A DNA stretch of 64,000 bases from an uncultured Cellvibrio sp. (GTDB lineage Bacteria; Pseudomonadota; Gammaproteobacteria; Pseudomonadales; Cellvibrionaceae): positions 62,001 to 126,000 of the forward strand of contig CALFXJ010000013.1 of the NCBI GenBank assembly GCA_937958105.1, read 5' to 3'. A program made the position numbers and the translations under genes. Below, piece after piece: positions 8,981-18,031 of this stretch (its first letter is position 1; every line of letters starts with the position of its first letter). The notes beneath the pieces are model-generated. The model saw only the letters and a program-made list of their open reading frames with translations, did not search any database and was not told the DNA's origin.

Positions 8981-10864
8981 TTAGATCCAGATTTTCTGAA
9001 GGTTCTTACGGCGTCCATAAACGATATTCGCCAACGCACGAGAACACATGATCGAGGTGAACATGGAGGTAAGGATTCCCACTGACAAAGTCACAGCAAA
9101 ACCTTTAACCGGACCGGTACCAATGGCATACAGAATAACTGCCACAATCAAGGTCGTCAGGTTAGCGTCAAGAATGGTCACAAAAGCTCGCTCATAACCG
9201 GCGTATATAGCTGCCTGCGGGCTGGCCCCGCTCCTGAGTTCCTCCCGTATTCGCGAGTAGATCAGAACGTTGGCGTCCACCGCCATACCGATGGTCAGTA
9301 CGATACCGGCCATGCCCGGCAAGGTAAGCGTCGCGCCGAGGATCGACATCACGCCAACAATCAGCAATACGTTCAGGACCAGCGCAACATTCGCAAAAAG
9401 TCCGAATACGCGGTAGTAGAGAATCATAAAGATCAACACCGCCAGCATGCCCCACTTCACAGCGTTGACACCAAGGGCAATGTTCTCGGCCCCCAGAGAC
9501 GGACCAATCGTACGCTCTTCTACAAAATACATTGGCGCCGCAAGAGCACCGGCACGAAGCAGCAGAGCCAGCTCAGAAGCTTCTGCCGGGTTGTCCAGGC
9601 CAGTGATACGGAACTGTACCCCGAGTGCCGACTGGATATTGGCCAGACTGATTACTTTGCGTTCAACATACTGAACCGGACGCTCAACAGTTTCACCCGC
9701 CTCGTTCACACGGGTTTCCGTACGGGTTTTGTATTCAATAAACAAGATTCCCATGCGGCGTCCGACATTGCTGCGCGTCGCGCGGTGCATCTTGGTGCCA
9801 CCGGCACTGTCCAGAGTGATGTTCACCTGGGGCATGTTTGTTTCGGGATCGAAGCTGCTGCTGGCGTTGGCTACATGATCACCGGTCAGGATCAGCTGGC
9901 GCTCGAGGAACACATTACCAAAGCGGCGCTGATCTGCTTCGCTGCGGTAGGAAAATTCTTCTTTGGCAGAGACCATCGCATCCGGAGCCGCTTCAAGGCG
10001 AAACTCAAGGTTGGCCGTCTTACCAATGATACGTTTGGCTTCAGCAGTGTCCTGCACACCGGGTAACTGCACGATAATCCGATTGCGCCCCTGGCGCTGC
10101 ACGATAGGTTCAGATACGCCCAGCTCGTTTACCCGGTTACGCAGGGTGACGAGGTTCTGGCTGAGAGCGTAATCTTCGATCTCGCGGATCGCCGCTTCGC
10201 TCAATACAGCGGTAAATGTATATTCATCGCTGCCTGACGGAGTGCTGGGGGTGTTGAACTGGACGTTGGGGTAATCCCGACGAATCTCTCTCAAAGCGTC
10301 ATCACGAAGTTCCACAGAACGAAACCGCGCCACGATGACATTGTTGCGGTTGGTGCTGACATTGGAATAGCGGATCTTCGCTTTACGCAACTTTTCCTTG
10401 ATTTCGTCAGCGGTTATTTCCTGACGCTTGGCGATGGCGGCTTCAGTGTCCACCTCCATAAGAAAATGCACCCCACCGGAAAGATCGAGGCCCAGTTTCA
10501 TGGGCGCTGCTCCCAGACTCATTAACCACGCAGGCGTAGTGGGTGCTGAGTTAAGCGCTACGATGTGCGAGTTACCTAATGCGGACTTGATAACCTTCTG
10601 AGCCTGAATCTGCTGATCGCCATTATGGAAGCGGACCAGTGCCGATCTGCCGTTTGCCTCAGCTCCGAAATAATCGATACCCGCTTCCTGCAGCGCCTGT
10701 TCAACCCGCTGCAACACCACCTGATCAATGTCGGTGCCGCTGGACTCGCCGGAGATCTGCACCGCCGGGTCGGGACTGTAGATGTTGGGAACCGAATAGA
10801 TGAAGCCAAGCATGGCTGTAAAGAGGACAAGGAGATACTTCCAGAGCGGATAGCGGTTCAACAT
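8981..10864 (-). CDS. secD: Protein translocase subunit SecD
   Basis: Partner of SecF in the Sec holotranslocon. It has 627 residues, close to the 615 of E. coli. It begins MLNRYPLWKYLLVLF with membrane segment 1, then a large periplasmic region with MKLGLDLSGGVHFLMEVD and LVTLRNRVNELGVSEP, and a C-terminal six-helix membrane block starting near residue 455 with GMAVDANVLIYSRIREEL. It is the first gene of secD-secF and has its own strong promoter. The usual yajC upstream is missing. Confidence 0.95.
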   Translation of the reverse strand: MLNRYPLWKYLLVLFTAMLGFIYSVPNIYSPDPAVQISGESSGTDIDQVVLQRVEQALQEAGIDYFGAEANGRSALVRFHNGDQQIQAQKVIKSALGNSHIVALNSAPTTPAWLMSLGAAPMKLGLDLSGGVHFLMEVDTEAAIAKRQEITADEIKEKLRKAKIRYSNVSTNRNNVIVARFRSVELRDDALREIRRDYPNVQFNTPSTPSGSDEYTFTAVLSEAAIREIEDYALSQNLVTLRNRVNELGVSEPIVQRQGRNRIIVQLPGVQDTAEAKRIIGKTANLEFRLEAAPDAMVSAKEEFSYRSEADQRRFGNVFLERQLILTGDHVANASSSFDPETNMPQVNITLDSAGGTKMHRATRSNVGRRMGILFIEYKTRTETRVNEAGETVERPVQYVERKVISLANIQSALGVQFRITGLDNPAEASELALLLRAGALAAPMYFVEERTIGPSLGAENIALGVNAVKWGMLAVLIFMILYYRVFGLFANVALVLNVLLIVGVMSILGATLTLPGMAGIVLTIGMAVDANVLIYSRIREELRSGASPQAAIYAGYERAFVTILDANLTTLIVAVILYAIGTGPVKGFAVTLSVGILTSMFTSIMCSRALANIVYGRRKNLQKIWI

Positions 10865-11104
10865 AAAGTTTTCCGTGACAATTTTTTCGCTGTAGCTAGT
10901 TATTGGATGCCTGCAGACGTGATGTAACTGGCGACAGACTGGTTATTCACAACTGCAGGACGGGCGACGAACCTTGCAGACTGCGGGCTTCTGGTGCGCT
11001 GAGACGGCCGGTCGGTCACCTTGATAAACTCACCGTAAAAGGGCCGGATTATACCGATTTGACAGGATTCAACAACGCGCGCCGTCCACAATCCCTGCGC
11101 AAAC
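10865..11104. other. secD leader region; yajC absent
   Basis: In most gammaproteobacteria yajC lies between tgt and secD. The 240 bases here hold no frame that resembles YajC (no N-terminal membrane segment and no IRPQ motif). The only open frame on the minus strand is the tail of a non-conserved reading (83 residues) that overlaps the end of tgt. The secD promoter lies near its upstream end, leaving a transcribed leader of about 180 bases. Confidence 0.6.
11048..11075 (-). promoter_or_regulatory. sigma-70 promoter of secD-secF
   Basis: On the minus strand -35 TTGTTG (complement 11070-11075), 16-base spacer, and a consensus -10 TATAAT (complement 11048-11053). It lies just downstream of the tgt stop, so secDF can be transcribed apart from queA-tgt. 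Confidence 0.7.
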
Positions 11105-12247
11105 TCAGCCAGGTTGGGGTGCTGAAGGTACTTCCAACCCCTGCTTTCCATAAAAATCGTTCAGAAATTCATCAAACCTGTCTTCACTCAATGCGGTGCG
11201 GATGCGCAGCATCAGAGTCTGGTAATAGCGCAGGTTGTGGATGGTATTGAGCTGGGCCCCGAGCATCTCATTACATTTATCCAGATGATGCAGATAGGCC
11301 CGGCTGAAGTTCCTGCAGGTATAGCAATCACATTCGGGGTCCAGAGGGCCGGTGTCGGTGCGGTACTTGGCGTTACGCAGTTTCAACACACCCGCCGACG
11401 TAAACAGATGACTGTTGCGGGCGTTACGGGTGGGCATCACACAGTCGAACATATCAATGCCACGCCGTACGCCTTCTACAAGATCCTCCGGCTTGCCCAC
11501 CCCCATCAGATAGCGGGGTTTATCCTTCGGCATCTCCGGAGCCAGATGATCCAGAACCCGCAGCATGTCTTCTTTGGGCTCTCCAACAGACAGGCCTCCG
11601 ATGGCGTAGCCATCAAAGCCGATGTTGACCAGCCCGGCCAGCGATTCGCTGCGCAGCCCTTCATGCATACCGCCCTGCACTATCCCGAACAGCGCAGAGG
11701 GACTGTCACCATGAGCCACCTTGGAACGTTGAGCCCAGCGTAGCGACAGCTCCATGGACTCCCGCGCTTTCGCCTCATCGGCTGGATAAGGAGTACATTC
11801 GTCAAAGATCATGACGATATCTGACCCCAGGTCGCGCTGGACCTGCATGGAAGTCTCCGGATCGAGAAATACCGGGCTGCCATTGACTGGAGATTTAAAC
11901 GAAACCCCCGCCTCAGTAATTTTGCGCAGCTTACCCAGGCTGAATACCTGGAAGCCGCCGGAGTCAGTCAGGATTGGCCCCTGCCACTGCATGAAATCGT
12001 GCAGATCGCCATGAAGTTTTACCACTTCTGTCCCCGGACGGAGCATCAGGTGGAAGGTATTGCCGAGGATGATCTGCGCACCGGTATCCACCACATCTCG
12101 AGGCAACATGCCTTTCACGGTGCCATAGGTACCCACTGGCATGAACGCTGGTGTTTCAACAATACCGCGCGGAAACTTCAGGCGGCCGCGGCGGGCGTAG
12201 CCGGTCTGGGAATCCAGTTCAAATTGCATAAAGGATTGGCGATTCAC
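11105..12247 (-). CDS. tgt: Queuine tRNA-ribosyltransferase (tRNA-guanine transglycosylase)
   Basis: Exchanges guanine for preQ1 at the wobble position of tRNAs with GUN anticodons, the first step of queuosine formation on tRNA. It has 380 residues from a GTG start chosen because AAGAAGG lies seven bases upstream; an ATG six codons later (MQFELDSQTGYARRG) matches the usual family start but has no ribosome binding site. Motifs include ILTDSGGFQVFSLG, MIFDECTPYP with DRxx-type catalytic context, GGLSVGEPKEDM, and the zinc ligands CDCYTC with a following histidine region. It follows queA by 21 bases. Confidence 0.95.
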   Translation of the reverse strand: MNRQSFMQFELDSQTGYARRGRLKFPRGIVETPAFMPVGTYGTVKGMLPRDVVDTGAQIILGNTFHLMLRPGTEVVKLHGDLHDFMQWQGPILTDSGGFQVFSLGKLRKITEAGVSFKSPVNGSPVFLDPETSMQVQRDLGSDIVMIFDECTPYPADEAKARESMELSLRWAQRSKVAHGDSPSALFGIVQGGMHEGLRSESLAGLVNIGFDGYAIGGLSVGEPKEDMLRVLDHLAPEMPKDKPRYLMGVGKPEDLVEGVRRGIDMFDCVMPTRNARNSHLFTSAGVLKLRNAKYRTDTGPLDPECDCYTCRNFSRAYLHHLDKCNEMLGAQLNTIHNLRYYQTLMLRIRTALSEDRFDEFLNDFYGKQGLEVPSAPQPG

Positions 12248-12268
12248 GGTTTAACCTTCTTAACTGCC

Positions 12269-13336
12269 TCAGGAGTGACTGATTTCGCCCACCTGCTCAG
12301 AGGAAGCGACGGGATTACGGGTAATAAACATGGCATCGCCATAACTGAAAAAGCGGTAACGCTGCTCCACGGCGATTCGATAGGCCTCCATGGTATGGCG
12401 GTAACCGGCAAATGCAGATACCAGCATCAACAGTGTTGATTCAGGTAAATGAAAATTAGTGACCAAGGCGTCCACCACGCGGAACTGATAACTGGGGTAG
12501 ATGAAGATAGATGTCTCACCCTGGTAAGGCTGAATAACACCGCTGTGTGCCGCGCTCTCCAGACAGCGCACACTCGTCGTTCCCACCGCAATTACCCGCT
12601 TCCCCGCTGCCTTGGTGGCTGCAACCAGCTCGCATATGCTGTCACTTACCTCCATGATTTCGCTGTGCATCTTGTGCTCGGTAACATTATCGACCCGCAC
12701 TGGCTGAAATGTTCCAGCGCCTACGTGCAGCGTCACGAAAGCTATCTGGACGCCCTTGTCCTGCAGCTGCGCAAGTAAAGCTTCATCAAAATGCAGGCCG
12801 GCAGTGGGTGCAGCTACGGCGCCCTGTTTGCGACCGTATACCGTCTGATAACGCTCGCGATCCTCAGCCGCGTCTGCCCGGTCGATATAGGGGGGCAACG
12901 GCATATGTCCAATGCGTTCCAGCACGGTCAACACACGCCGATCTGCCGGAAACAGTAATTCAAATAGCGCATCGTGGCGGGCGATCACCGTCAATCGGGT
13001 GTCATCTTCCAGCACGATATCCGAATCTACTTTGGGGGATTTACTGGCGCGTACATGAGCCAGAACCCGCTGCTCATCAAGCACACGCTCGATGAGAATT
13101 TCAACCTGCCCACCGGTGGCTTTTTTTCCGAAGATGCGCGCGGGAATAACCCGCGTGTCGTTGAAGATCATCAGGTCGCCCGGCTCGACGAGATCCAGCA
13201 CCTCAGGAAATTGTCGGTGCGCTATCGCACCGGTGCTGCCATCCAGCTGCAACAGACGGCTGCCGCGGCGCTCTTTTGTCGGCTCGCGTGCAATGAGTGA
13301 ATCGGGCAGTTGATAAAAAAAATCCTGGCGACGCAT
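12269..13336 (-). CDS. queA: S-adenosylmethionine:tRNA ribosyltransferase-isomerase QueA
   Basis: Transfers and isomerises the ribosyl part of SAM onto preQ1 in tRNA, giving epoxyqueuosine. The chosen ATG gives MRRQDFFYQLPDSLIAREP, which aligns with the family start; an upstream ATG would add 19 residues. It has 355 residues. Motifs include NDTRVIPARIFG, GAVAAPTAGLHFDEALL, VTLHVGAGTFQPV, HSEIMEVS and TNFHLPESTLLMLVSAFAG. It forms a queA-tgt unit, so the two consecutive steps are made together. Confidence 0.95.
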   Translation of the reverse strand: MRRQDFFYQLPDSLIAREPTKERRGSRLLQLDGSTGAIAHRQFPEVLDLVEPGDLMIFNDTRVIPARIFGKKATGGQVEILIERVLDEQRVLAHVRASKSPKVDSDIVLEDDTRLTVIARHDALFELLFPADRRVLTVLERIGHMPLPPYIDRADAAEDRERYQTVYGRKQGAVAAPTAGLHFDEALLAQLQDKGVQIAFVTLHVGAGTFQPVRVDNVTEHKMHSEIMEVSDSICELVAATKAAGKRVIAVGTTSVRCLESAAHSGVIQPYQGETSIFIYPSYQFRVVDALVTNFHLPESTLLMLVSAFAGYRHTMEAYRIAVEQRYRFFSYGDAMFITRNPVASSEQVGEISHS

Positions 13337-13462
13337 GAAGAATTGAATCTGTATTTGAAGAAGGTGGGCAAGGTTATAGCAAATCGCCTGCACTGGCTAC
13401 GACTCACCTAACACACTCAAACTCCGACGCTTACTCTGTCGGTATTCAGCTGCTTTTATTTG

Positions 13463-13490
13463 TTGACGCAGTCGAAGTCATTGATATAAT
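13463..13490 (+). promoter_or_regulatory. Strong promoter of tRNA-Leu
   Basis: TTGACG at 13463-13468, a 16-base spacer, and TATAAT at 13485-13490. The bases after the -10 are GC-rich (GGCGCCCGC), a discriminator typical of stringently controlled stable-RNA promoters. The tRNA starts 13 bases after the -10. Confidence 0.85.
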
Positions 13491-13502
13491 GGCGCCCGCT
13501 TT

Positions 13503-13589
13503 GCCAGAGTGGTGAAATTGGTAGACACAGGGGATTCAAAATCCCCCGCCCTTAAAAGCGTGTCGGTTCGAGTCCGACCTCTGGTACCA
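13503..13589 (+). tRNA. tRNA-Leu (anticodon CAA)
   Basis: An 87-base tRNA with acceptor arms GCCAGAG and CTCTGGT, discriminator A and an encoded CCA end. The anticodon stem GGGGA/TCCCC holds loop TTCAAAA, so the anticodon is CAA and the codon read is UUG. The long variable arm (class II) and the GGTTCGAGTCC T-arm fit leucine tRNA. Confidence 0.97.
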
Positions 13590-13808
13590 CAGCTCTCCTC
13601 CCGCCGCGCTTTATCCTCTTTCTGCATTTTCGATCTCCGCTTTATCGCTATTGTGTTATACGAGTCGCGCCTCGCTGGTAGCTCTTTATCATTCGCAAGC
13701 GGTATCATGCCCGCTGACGTTAACCACCCGCTTAAGATCAAGCGAACCAATTCCAGATTTTTTTTGCAGTTCAGGATCAGCACCTTTATCGATCAGTGGC
13801 TACCGGCT

Positions 13809-14717
13809 ATGACTCTAACCAATCCTCCGACCCAGCAGCACGCCATCATGTTTGCCGATGTATCCGGCAGCTCTGCGTTGTACAAGCAGGTCGGCAATGA
13901 AAAAGCCAAATCGATCATCGATGAAGCTATCAATTTCATGGTCGCCTTGACGATTGTCCATGAAGGAACCGTGGTCAAAACCATTGGCGATGAGATCATG
14001 GCGCGCTTTGATGATTGCGCCCAGGCCTGTGAGGCTGCCTGCGCCATCCAGCATCGCTGTCTTGATGAGCCGCAGCTGGCGGGTCTCTCCATCAGGATCG
14101 GTATTGCCTTCGGACCTACTCTGCTTACTGAGGATGATGTCTTCGGCGATACCGTCAATGACGCCGCCTGTGTTGCCCATATCGCCCGTGCGGGTCAGAT
14201 CGTGCTGACTCAATCGGTAGTGGATCAGCTCTCCGCCGATCTGCTGGACAAGTGCCAGATGTACGACACCATCCACACCAAAGGCGACAGCTGCAAAACG
14301 GTCATCTACCGCCTTCTGTGGGAAACACCACTGCACCGCGAGCGGGCTGCCACCATTGTCATGGCAACCCATGAAGTGACCCGATTTATCGAGAAGTTCC
14401 AGCTGAAGCTGACGCTGGGTAACCGCGAAATCTGCCTGCTGCCGGATCAGATGCCCTATAAAATTGGTCGCGACCCGGAGCAGACGGATCTGCAGATCGA
14501 CAACCATGTCGCCTCCCGCGATCACTGCCACATTGAGTTTCGCCGGGGCAAATACGTCCTGGTTGATCATTCGACGAATGGAACTTATGTCTGTGGAACA
14601 GACCAGACCCCCATCTACCTGCGCCGGGAAGAGCTACCCTTGCAAGGCAGCGGCACCATTGGTATTGGGCAGCCAACCGACATCGCCGGTGAGTGGCTGA
14701 TTCTGTACCAGCTATAG
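13809..14717 (+). CDS. Class III nucleotide cyclase domain fused to an FHA domain
   Basis: A 302-residue soluble protein. Residues about 8-175 form a class III adenylate/guanylate cyclase domain: metal aspartates D17 (MFADVSGSS) and D61 (KTIGDEIMARF) are present, and K57 fits adenine selection. The transition-state asparagine N117 is present in GDTVNDAAC, but the arginine expected four residues later is C121. Residues 210-302 form an FHA domain (YKIGRDPEQTD, VASRDH, DHSTNGTYV), which binds phosphothreonine. The start is the ATG just before the cyclase domain; upstream ATG codons would overlap no recognisable domain. It follows tRNA-Leu and is followed by the RDD protein gene. Activity is uncertain because of the missing arginine. 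Confidence 0.82.
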   Translation: MTLTNPPTQQHAIMFADVSGSSALYKQVGNEKAKSIIDEAINFMVALTIVHEGTVVKTIGDEIMARFDDCAQACEAACAIQHRCLDEPQLAGLSIRIGIAFGPTLLTEDDVFGDTVNDAACVAHIARAGQIVLTQSVVDQLSADLLDKCQMYDTIHTKGDSCKTVIYRLLWETPLHRERAATIVMATHEVTRFIEKFQLKLTLGNREICLLPDQMPYKIGRDPEQTDLQIDNHVASRDHCHIEFRRGKYVLVDHSTNGTYVCGTDQTPIYLRREELPLQGSGTIGIGQPTDIAGEWLILYQL

Positions 14718-14786
14718 CAACGCCGGCTTCCCTGAAAATAAAACTGCTACAATCCGCGTCACCTTTTCGCTACTGTCCCGAATTTT

Positions 14787-15281
14787 ATGACTGAGACTCA
14801 AGCCGCGCCTGATGCCCAGGCAACCAACACTCCCCCCACTGCCGGCGTACTGCGCCGCTTCGCCGCCATTGTGTATGACTCACTGCTGCTGATCGCCCTC
14901 AGTATCGGCTACGGCGCCCTGGCGCTGTTCATCAATGTGGCCATACAAGGGGAACCCCCGGAAGGACAGAAGGTGCAGTGGGGACACTGGAGCATCCTGA
15001 TGTTCATCGGCTGGATGTTCACGCTGGCGGGATTCTTCTGTTACTTCTGGCGCAGATCCGGGCAGACCCTCGGCATGCGCGCCTGGCGGATGAAACTGGT
15101 GGACGCTGAACTGCGCAGCCCCACCCTGAAACAATGTGCCATTCGCTGTGTGATCGCACCGTTTTCTTTGCTGCTGGGTGGGCTGGGCTATTTCTGGCGC
15201 TGGTTCGATCCGCAGAAGCTGACGCTGCACGACCGATTGAGCCACACGCAGGTTATTGTGCTGCCGAAGGACAAGAAATAA
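14787..15281 (+). CDS. RDD family membrane protein
   Basis: A 164-residue protein with an N-terminal hydrophilic stretch, then RRFAAIVYDSLLL with the R and D of the RDD signature, two or three membrane segments (about 29-52, 70-90, 117-135), and the final conserved aspartate in LTLHDRLSHTQV. The family is of unclear function; some members are linked to ion exchange or to protein partners. It ends at a strong shared terminator. Confidence 0.85.
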   Translation: MTETQAAPDAQATNTPPTAGVLRRFAAIVYDSLLLIALSIGYGALALFINVAIQGEPPEGQKVQWGHWSILMFIGWMFTLAGFFCYFWRRSGQTLGMRAWRMKLVDAELRSPTLKQCAIRCVIAPFSLLLGGLGYFWRWFDPQKLTLHDRLSHTQVIVLPKDKK

Positions 15282-15285
15282 AAAA

Positions 15286-15312
15286 ATCCCCGGTGCTGCC
15301 GGGGATTTTTTT
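15286..15312. terminator. Bidirectional terminator between the RDD gene and lptG
   Basis: ATCCCCGG (15286-15293) and CCGGGGAT (15299-15306) flank TGCTG, with A-run on the left and T-run on the right. It can stop transcription from both converging genes. Confidence 0.9.
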
Positions 15313-15343
15313 AGAACACGAGAAATATGTGCGCCCGATTCGT

Positions 15344-16516
15344 TTAACGGGCTCGATTCAGCAGATACAGACCCAGCAGCGCACACAGGAGGATTGGTAT
15401 CGCTACTGCAATAATCGGCGCAAAGCCGAACACCACACTGGATGGTCCGAGCAGACTCTGCACCAGGCGGAACACCACCCCAAAAACCACCCCGGTAAAG
15501 ATCCGCTGCCCCATGGTCACCTCGCGCAGCGGCCCGAAGATGAACGAGATGGCGATCAACACCAGACTTACGGTTGCCACCGGCTGCAGCACCTTCTCCC
15601 AATAGGCAAGACTGTAATCACTGCTGCCCAGACCCTGCTCCTTAAGATAGTTGATGTAGTAATGCAGGTTCCTGATCGACAGCGTCTCCGGCTCAGCGAC
15701 CACAATGTTGAGCAGTGCGGGAGTCAGCGGCGTCTCCCAGCGGCGGCTCGGCAAGGTTTCGCTGCGAGTCACCAGATCCCGCGGCCTTATCGTCTTAGCG
15801 GCCTCATCAGCCTTCTGCACAAGATTAGCATCCCTCGAGGACTCTTCCAGCTTCTTCCCGACGTCAGGCAGCTCCAAGGCCTCCGGCGTTTCAAAATAGG
15901 TGACGGCAATGTTTTCTTCCTGCCAGTAGCCTTTTTGATAGATGGCCTGCTCGCTGAAGCTGGCTGACAGCAGATGACGCTCGTCGTCGAACTGATAGCG
16001 GGTCACCCCATAGAGCACGCCGTTGGGCAGTACCGCGTTGAAGTGCATGAACTCATCGCCTTCACGATTCCACATGCTGCCCTGCTCGGCTTTCGCCTGG
16101 GGTTTGTTGAGCTTGATTGCTTTGCGGCTCTCGCCCACTTGATCCGTATAAGGGATAACAAACTCCCCCAGCGCGATCGCCAGCAGGATAAAGCCGAGCA
16201 CCGGCTTTAACACCATCCAGGTGATACGGCTGGTTGAGACGCCTGCAGCACGGACAATAACCAGCTCGCTGGAACTGGCGAGCATGCCCAGTCCGACCAG
16301 ACAGCCGATCAGGCAGGCGTAGGGGATGATCTCGTATAAGCGGCGCGGCATGGTGAAGCAGATGTAGATCAGCATCTCGACCGCTGTGTAGTTCGCGCGC
16401 AGTCCGTCCATTTCATCAATCAGCGCCGCAATGAAGAACAGCGCCATGAGGACCAGCAGGACCATCCCGATGGCCGAGGCTACGGAGCGTGAGATGTAAC
16501 GATTGATCTTACGCAT
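15344..16516 (-). CDS. lptG: LPS export permease LptG
   Basis: Inner-membrane subunit of LptB2FG, the ABC machine that extracts lipopolysaccharide and passes it to LptC and LptA. It begins MRKINRYISRSVASAIGMVLL, with N-terminal membrane helices containing ASSSELVIVRAAGVS, a periplasmic jellyroll domain (about residues 130-300), and C-terminal helices with FGPLREVTMGQRIFTG. It has 390 residues against about 360 in E. coli; the extra residues fall in the charged segment around residues 215-260. It overlaps the end of lptF by eight bases. Confidence 0.93.
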   Translation of the reverse strand: MRKINRYISRSVASAIGMVLLVLMALFFIAALIDEMDGLRANYTAVEMLIYICFTMPRRLYEIIPYACLIGCLVGLGMLASSSELVIVRAAGVSTSRITWMVLKPVLGFILLAIALGEFVIPYTDQVGESRKAIKLNKPQAKAEQGSMWNREGDEFMHFNAVLPNGVLYGVTRYQFDDERHLLSASFSEQAIYQKGYWQEENIAVTYFETPEALELPDVGKKLEESSRDANLVQKADEAAKTIRPRDLVTRSETLPSRRWETPLTPALLNIVVAEPETLSIRNLHYYINYLKEQGLGSSDYSLAYWEKVLQPVATVSLVLIAISFIFGPLREVTMGQRIFTGVVFGVVFRLVQSLLGPSSVVFGFAPIIAVAIPILLCALLGLYLLNRAR

Positions 16517-17627
16517 GGCTCACCTCCGCTGTCCGATTTTGACGACTCTGTCGCCAGAGGCTGATGTTGTGCCAGTTCACCATCAGCAGCGCCAGCACGA
16601 AATAAATCAGATGAACGATCCACAGGCCCGGCATCAATGGCCAGCGGCCGGAATCCATGAGTCCGCGGATACCAATGAGTCCGCCCAGATAGAGCATATA
16701 GATGATGATTGCGGGCAGCATCTTCAGATAACGCCCCTGCCGGGGATTGGTGCGGCTCAGCGGCACGGCGAGGATGGCAACAATCAACACCAGTATCGGC
16801 ATGGACAGCCGCCACTGCAGCGCCACCTGGCTTTCAAGATCGTCGGATTCAAACAGCTCGCGGGTGGTGCGGGTGTCTGCCTTGTTGGTGAAGGCGGCAG
16901 AGCTGTCGCTGGGGGTGAGATAGGCGCCGTAGGTGCTGAACTCCATAATCTTGTAGTTGTTGTTGCCGGGCAGGCCTTCATAGCGATAGCCGTTCTGCAA
17001 CACCAGATAGCGCTGACCGTAATCCGGGTGGACCATCTGCTGGCCGGACTCCGCCACAATCACCGCCACGCTGTCCTGAGACATATCGCCCACCTGAGCA
17101 ACAAAGACATGGTTAAGTTTTTTACGGTTATTGCTCACGCTTTCCACATAGGTCATTGCCTGGCCCCGACCCAGAGACTGGAAGCGCCCTTCCTGAAGAC
17201 TGTCGAACTCACTGCGATGGCGCTGCTCATCAAGCATCAGTTCCGTCTGTCGCGCCCCCATGGGGCTCAACCAGAGGCTGAAGCCAGCCACCAGCAGCGC
17301 GACCAGCAGGGCCGACACCAGCGTGATATTCACCAGCCGGCGCTGGCTCATTCCACAGGCGGACAGGACCACCATCTCGCTCTCAATATAGAGCCGGCCA
17401 TAGACCAGCAGGATCGCAATAAAAAATCCCAGCGGGACGATCAGCTCGAGAAATCCCGGCAGACGGTAGCCGATCAGACTGAACAGGATGTCCACCGAAA
17501 TTTTACCGGTGGTAGCCTCCGCAAGATAACGGGCGAAACGGCTGCTCATCGTAATCAGCAGCAGAATGCTGCTTACCGCAAACATGGTGAGCAATATTTC
17601 GCGGCTGAGGTAACGGAAAATAATCAC
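16509..17627 (-). CDS. lptF: LPS export permease LptF
   Basis: Partner of LptG in LptB2FG. It has 372 residues and starts with GTG (MIIFRYLSREILLTMFAVSS), the standard LptF opening; GGGA lies eight bases before it. Membrane segments lie at about 13-33, 55-78, 98-120 and four more after residue 265, enclosing a periplasmic jellyroll domain. It contains ESEMVVLSACGMSQRRLV. It is divergent from pepA, the common arrangement in gammaproteobacteria. Confidence 0.93.
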   Translation of the reverse strand: MIIFRYLSREILLTMFAVSSILLLITMSSRFARYLAEATTGKISVDILFSLIGYRLPGFLELIVPLGFFIAILLVYGRLYIESEMVVLSACGMSQRRLVNITLVSALLVALLVAGFSLWLSPMGARQTELMLDEQRHRSEFDSLQEGRFQSLGRGQAMTYVESVSNNRKKLNHVFVAQVGDMSQDSVAVIVAESGQQMVHPDYGQRYLVLQNGYRYEGLPGNNNYKIMEFSTYGAYLTPSDSSAAFTNKADTRTTRELFESDDLESQVALQWRLSMPILVLIVAILAVPLSRTNPRQGRYLKMLPAIIIYMLYLGGLIGIRGLMDSGRWPLMPGLWIVHLIYFVLALLMVNWHNISLWRQSRQNRTAEVSHA

Positions 17628-18031
17628 TTCAATATCCCGATCAATGTGCGCTCAGATTCAGCGCGGAGAGACACAACTGTTCAATTTATATTCTGCATAG
17701 GCAGGCGAGCGTTCATACCTGCGCCAGCACTCGGAGATGGACAGGTATTCCGTCTCACAGTTGCCGGTGCGGCGTCGTACATTTGTCGCAACGACAGCAA
17801 TCCGCGATCAGGATCACAGGTTCCGCGCGAGGCACGCTGCGCAAAAGTGTGGCATTATCACGCACAGAAACATTTTTGTCTTGAGTCTGATTCTTAACAT
17901 GCCCGCCGCTGCACCGCGGAGTACTGAAATACTGAGTAACACGGAAGGATAATCATCAGACGCCCTGCCTGAGTTCGGCGTTTCAGCACTCTTCGAGTCG
18001 CGACGGGTCTTTCCAATCCAAGGGAAGCGCC
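17628..18031. other. Divergent lptF / pepA intergenic region
   Basis: This 404-base region must hold promoters for both lptF and pepA. I see no convincing gene and no consensus sigma-70 pair. A short inverted pair (GACGCC and GGCGTT) lies at about 17959-17981. AAGGGAA before the pepA ATG is a good ribosome binding site. Confidence 0.5.

Noticed and set aside
10900..11151. 83-codon frame between tgt and secD as a possible divergent yajC
   Set aside because: No membrane segment, no YajC motif, and it overlaps the end of tgt.
13509..13808. Extended N terminus of the cyclase-FHA protein through the tRNA gene
   Set aside because: The frame would cross tRNA-Leu and its sequence there is just tRNA read as protein; the domain starts right after ATG 13809.
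16503..17897. 464-codon plus-strand open frame opposite lptF
   Set aside because: Antisense to a clear lptF; low-complexity His/Gln composition typical of a shadow frame in a GC-rich gene.
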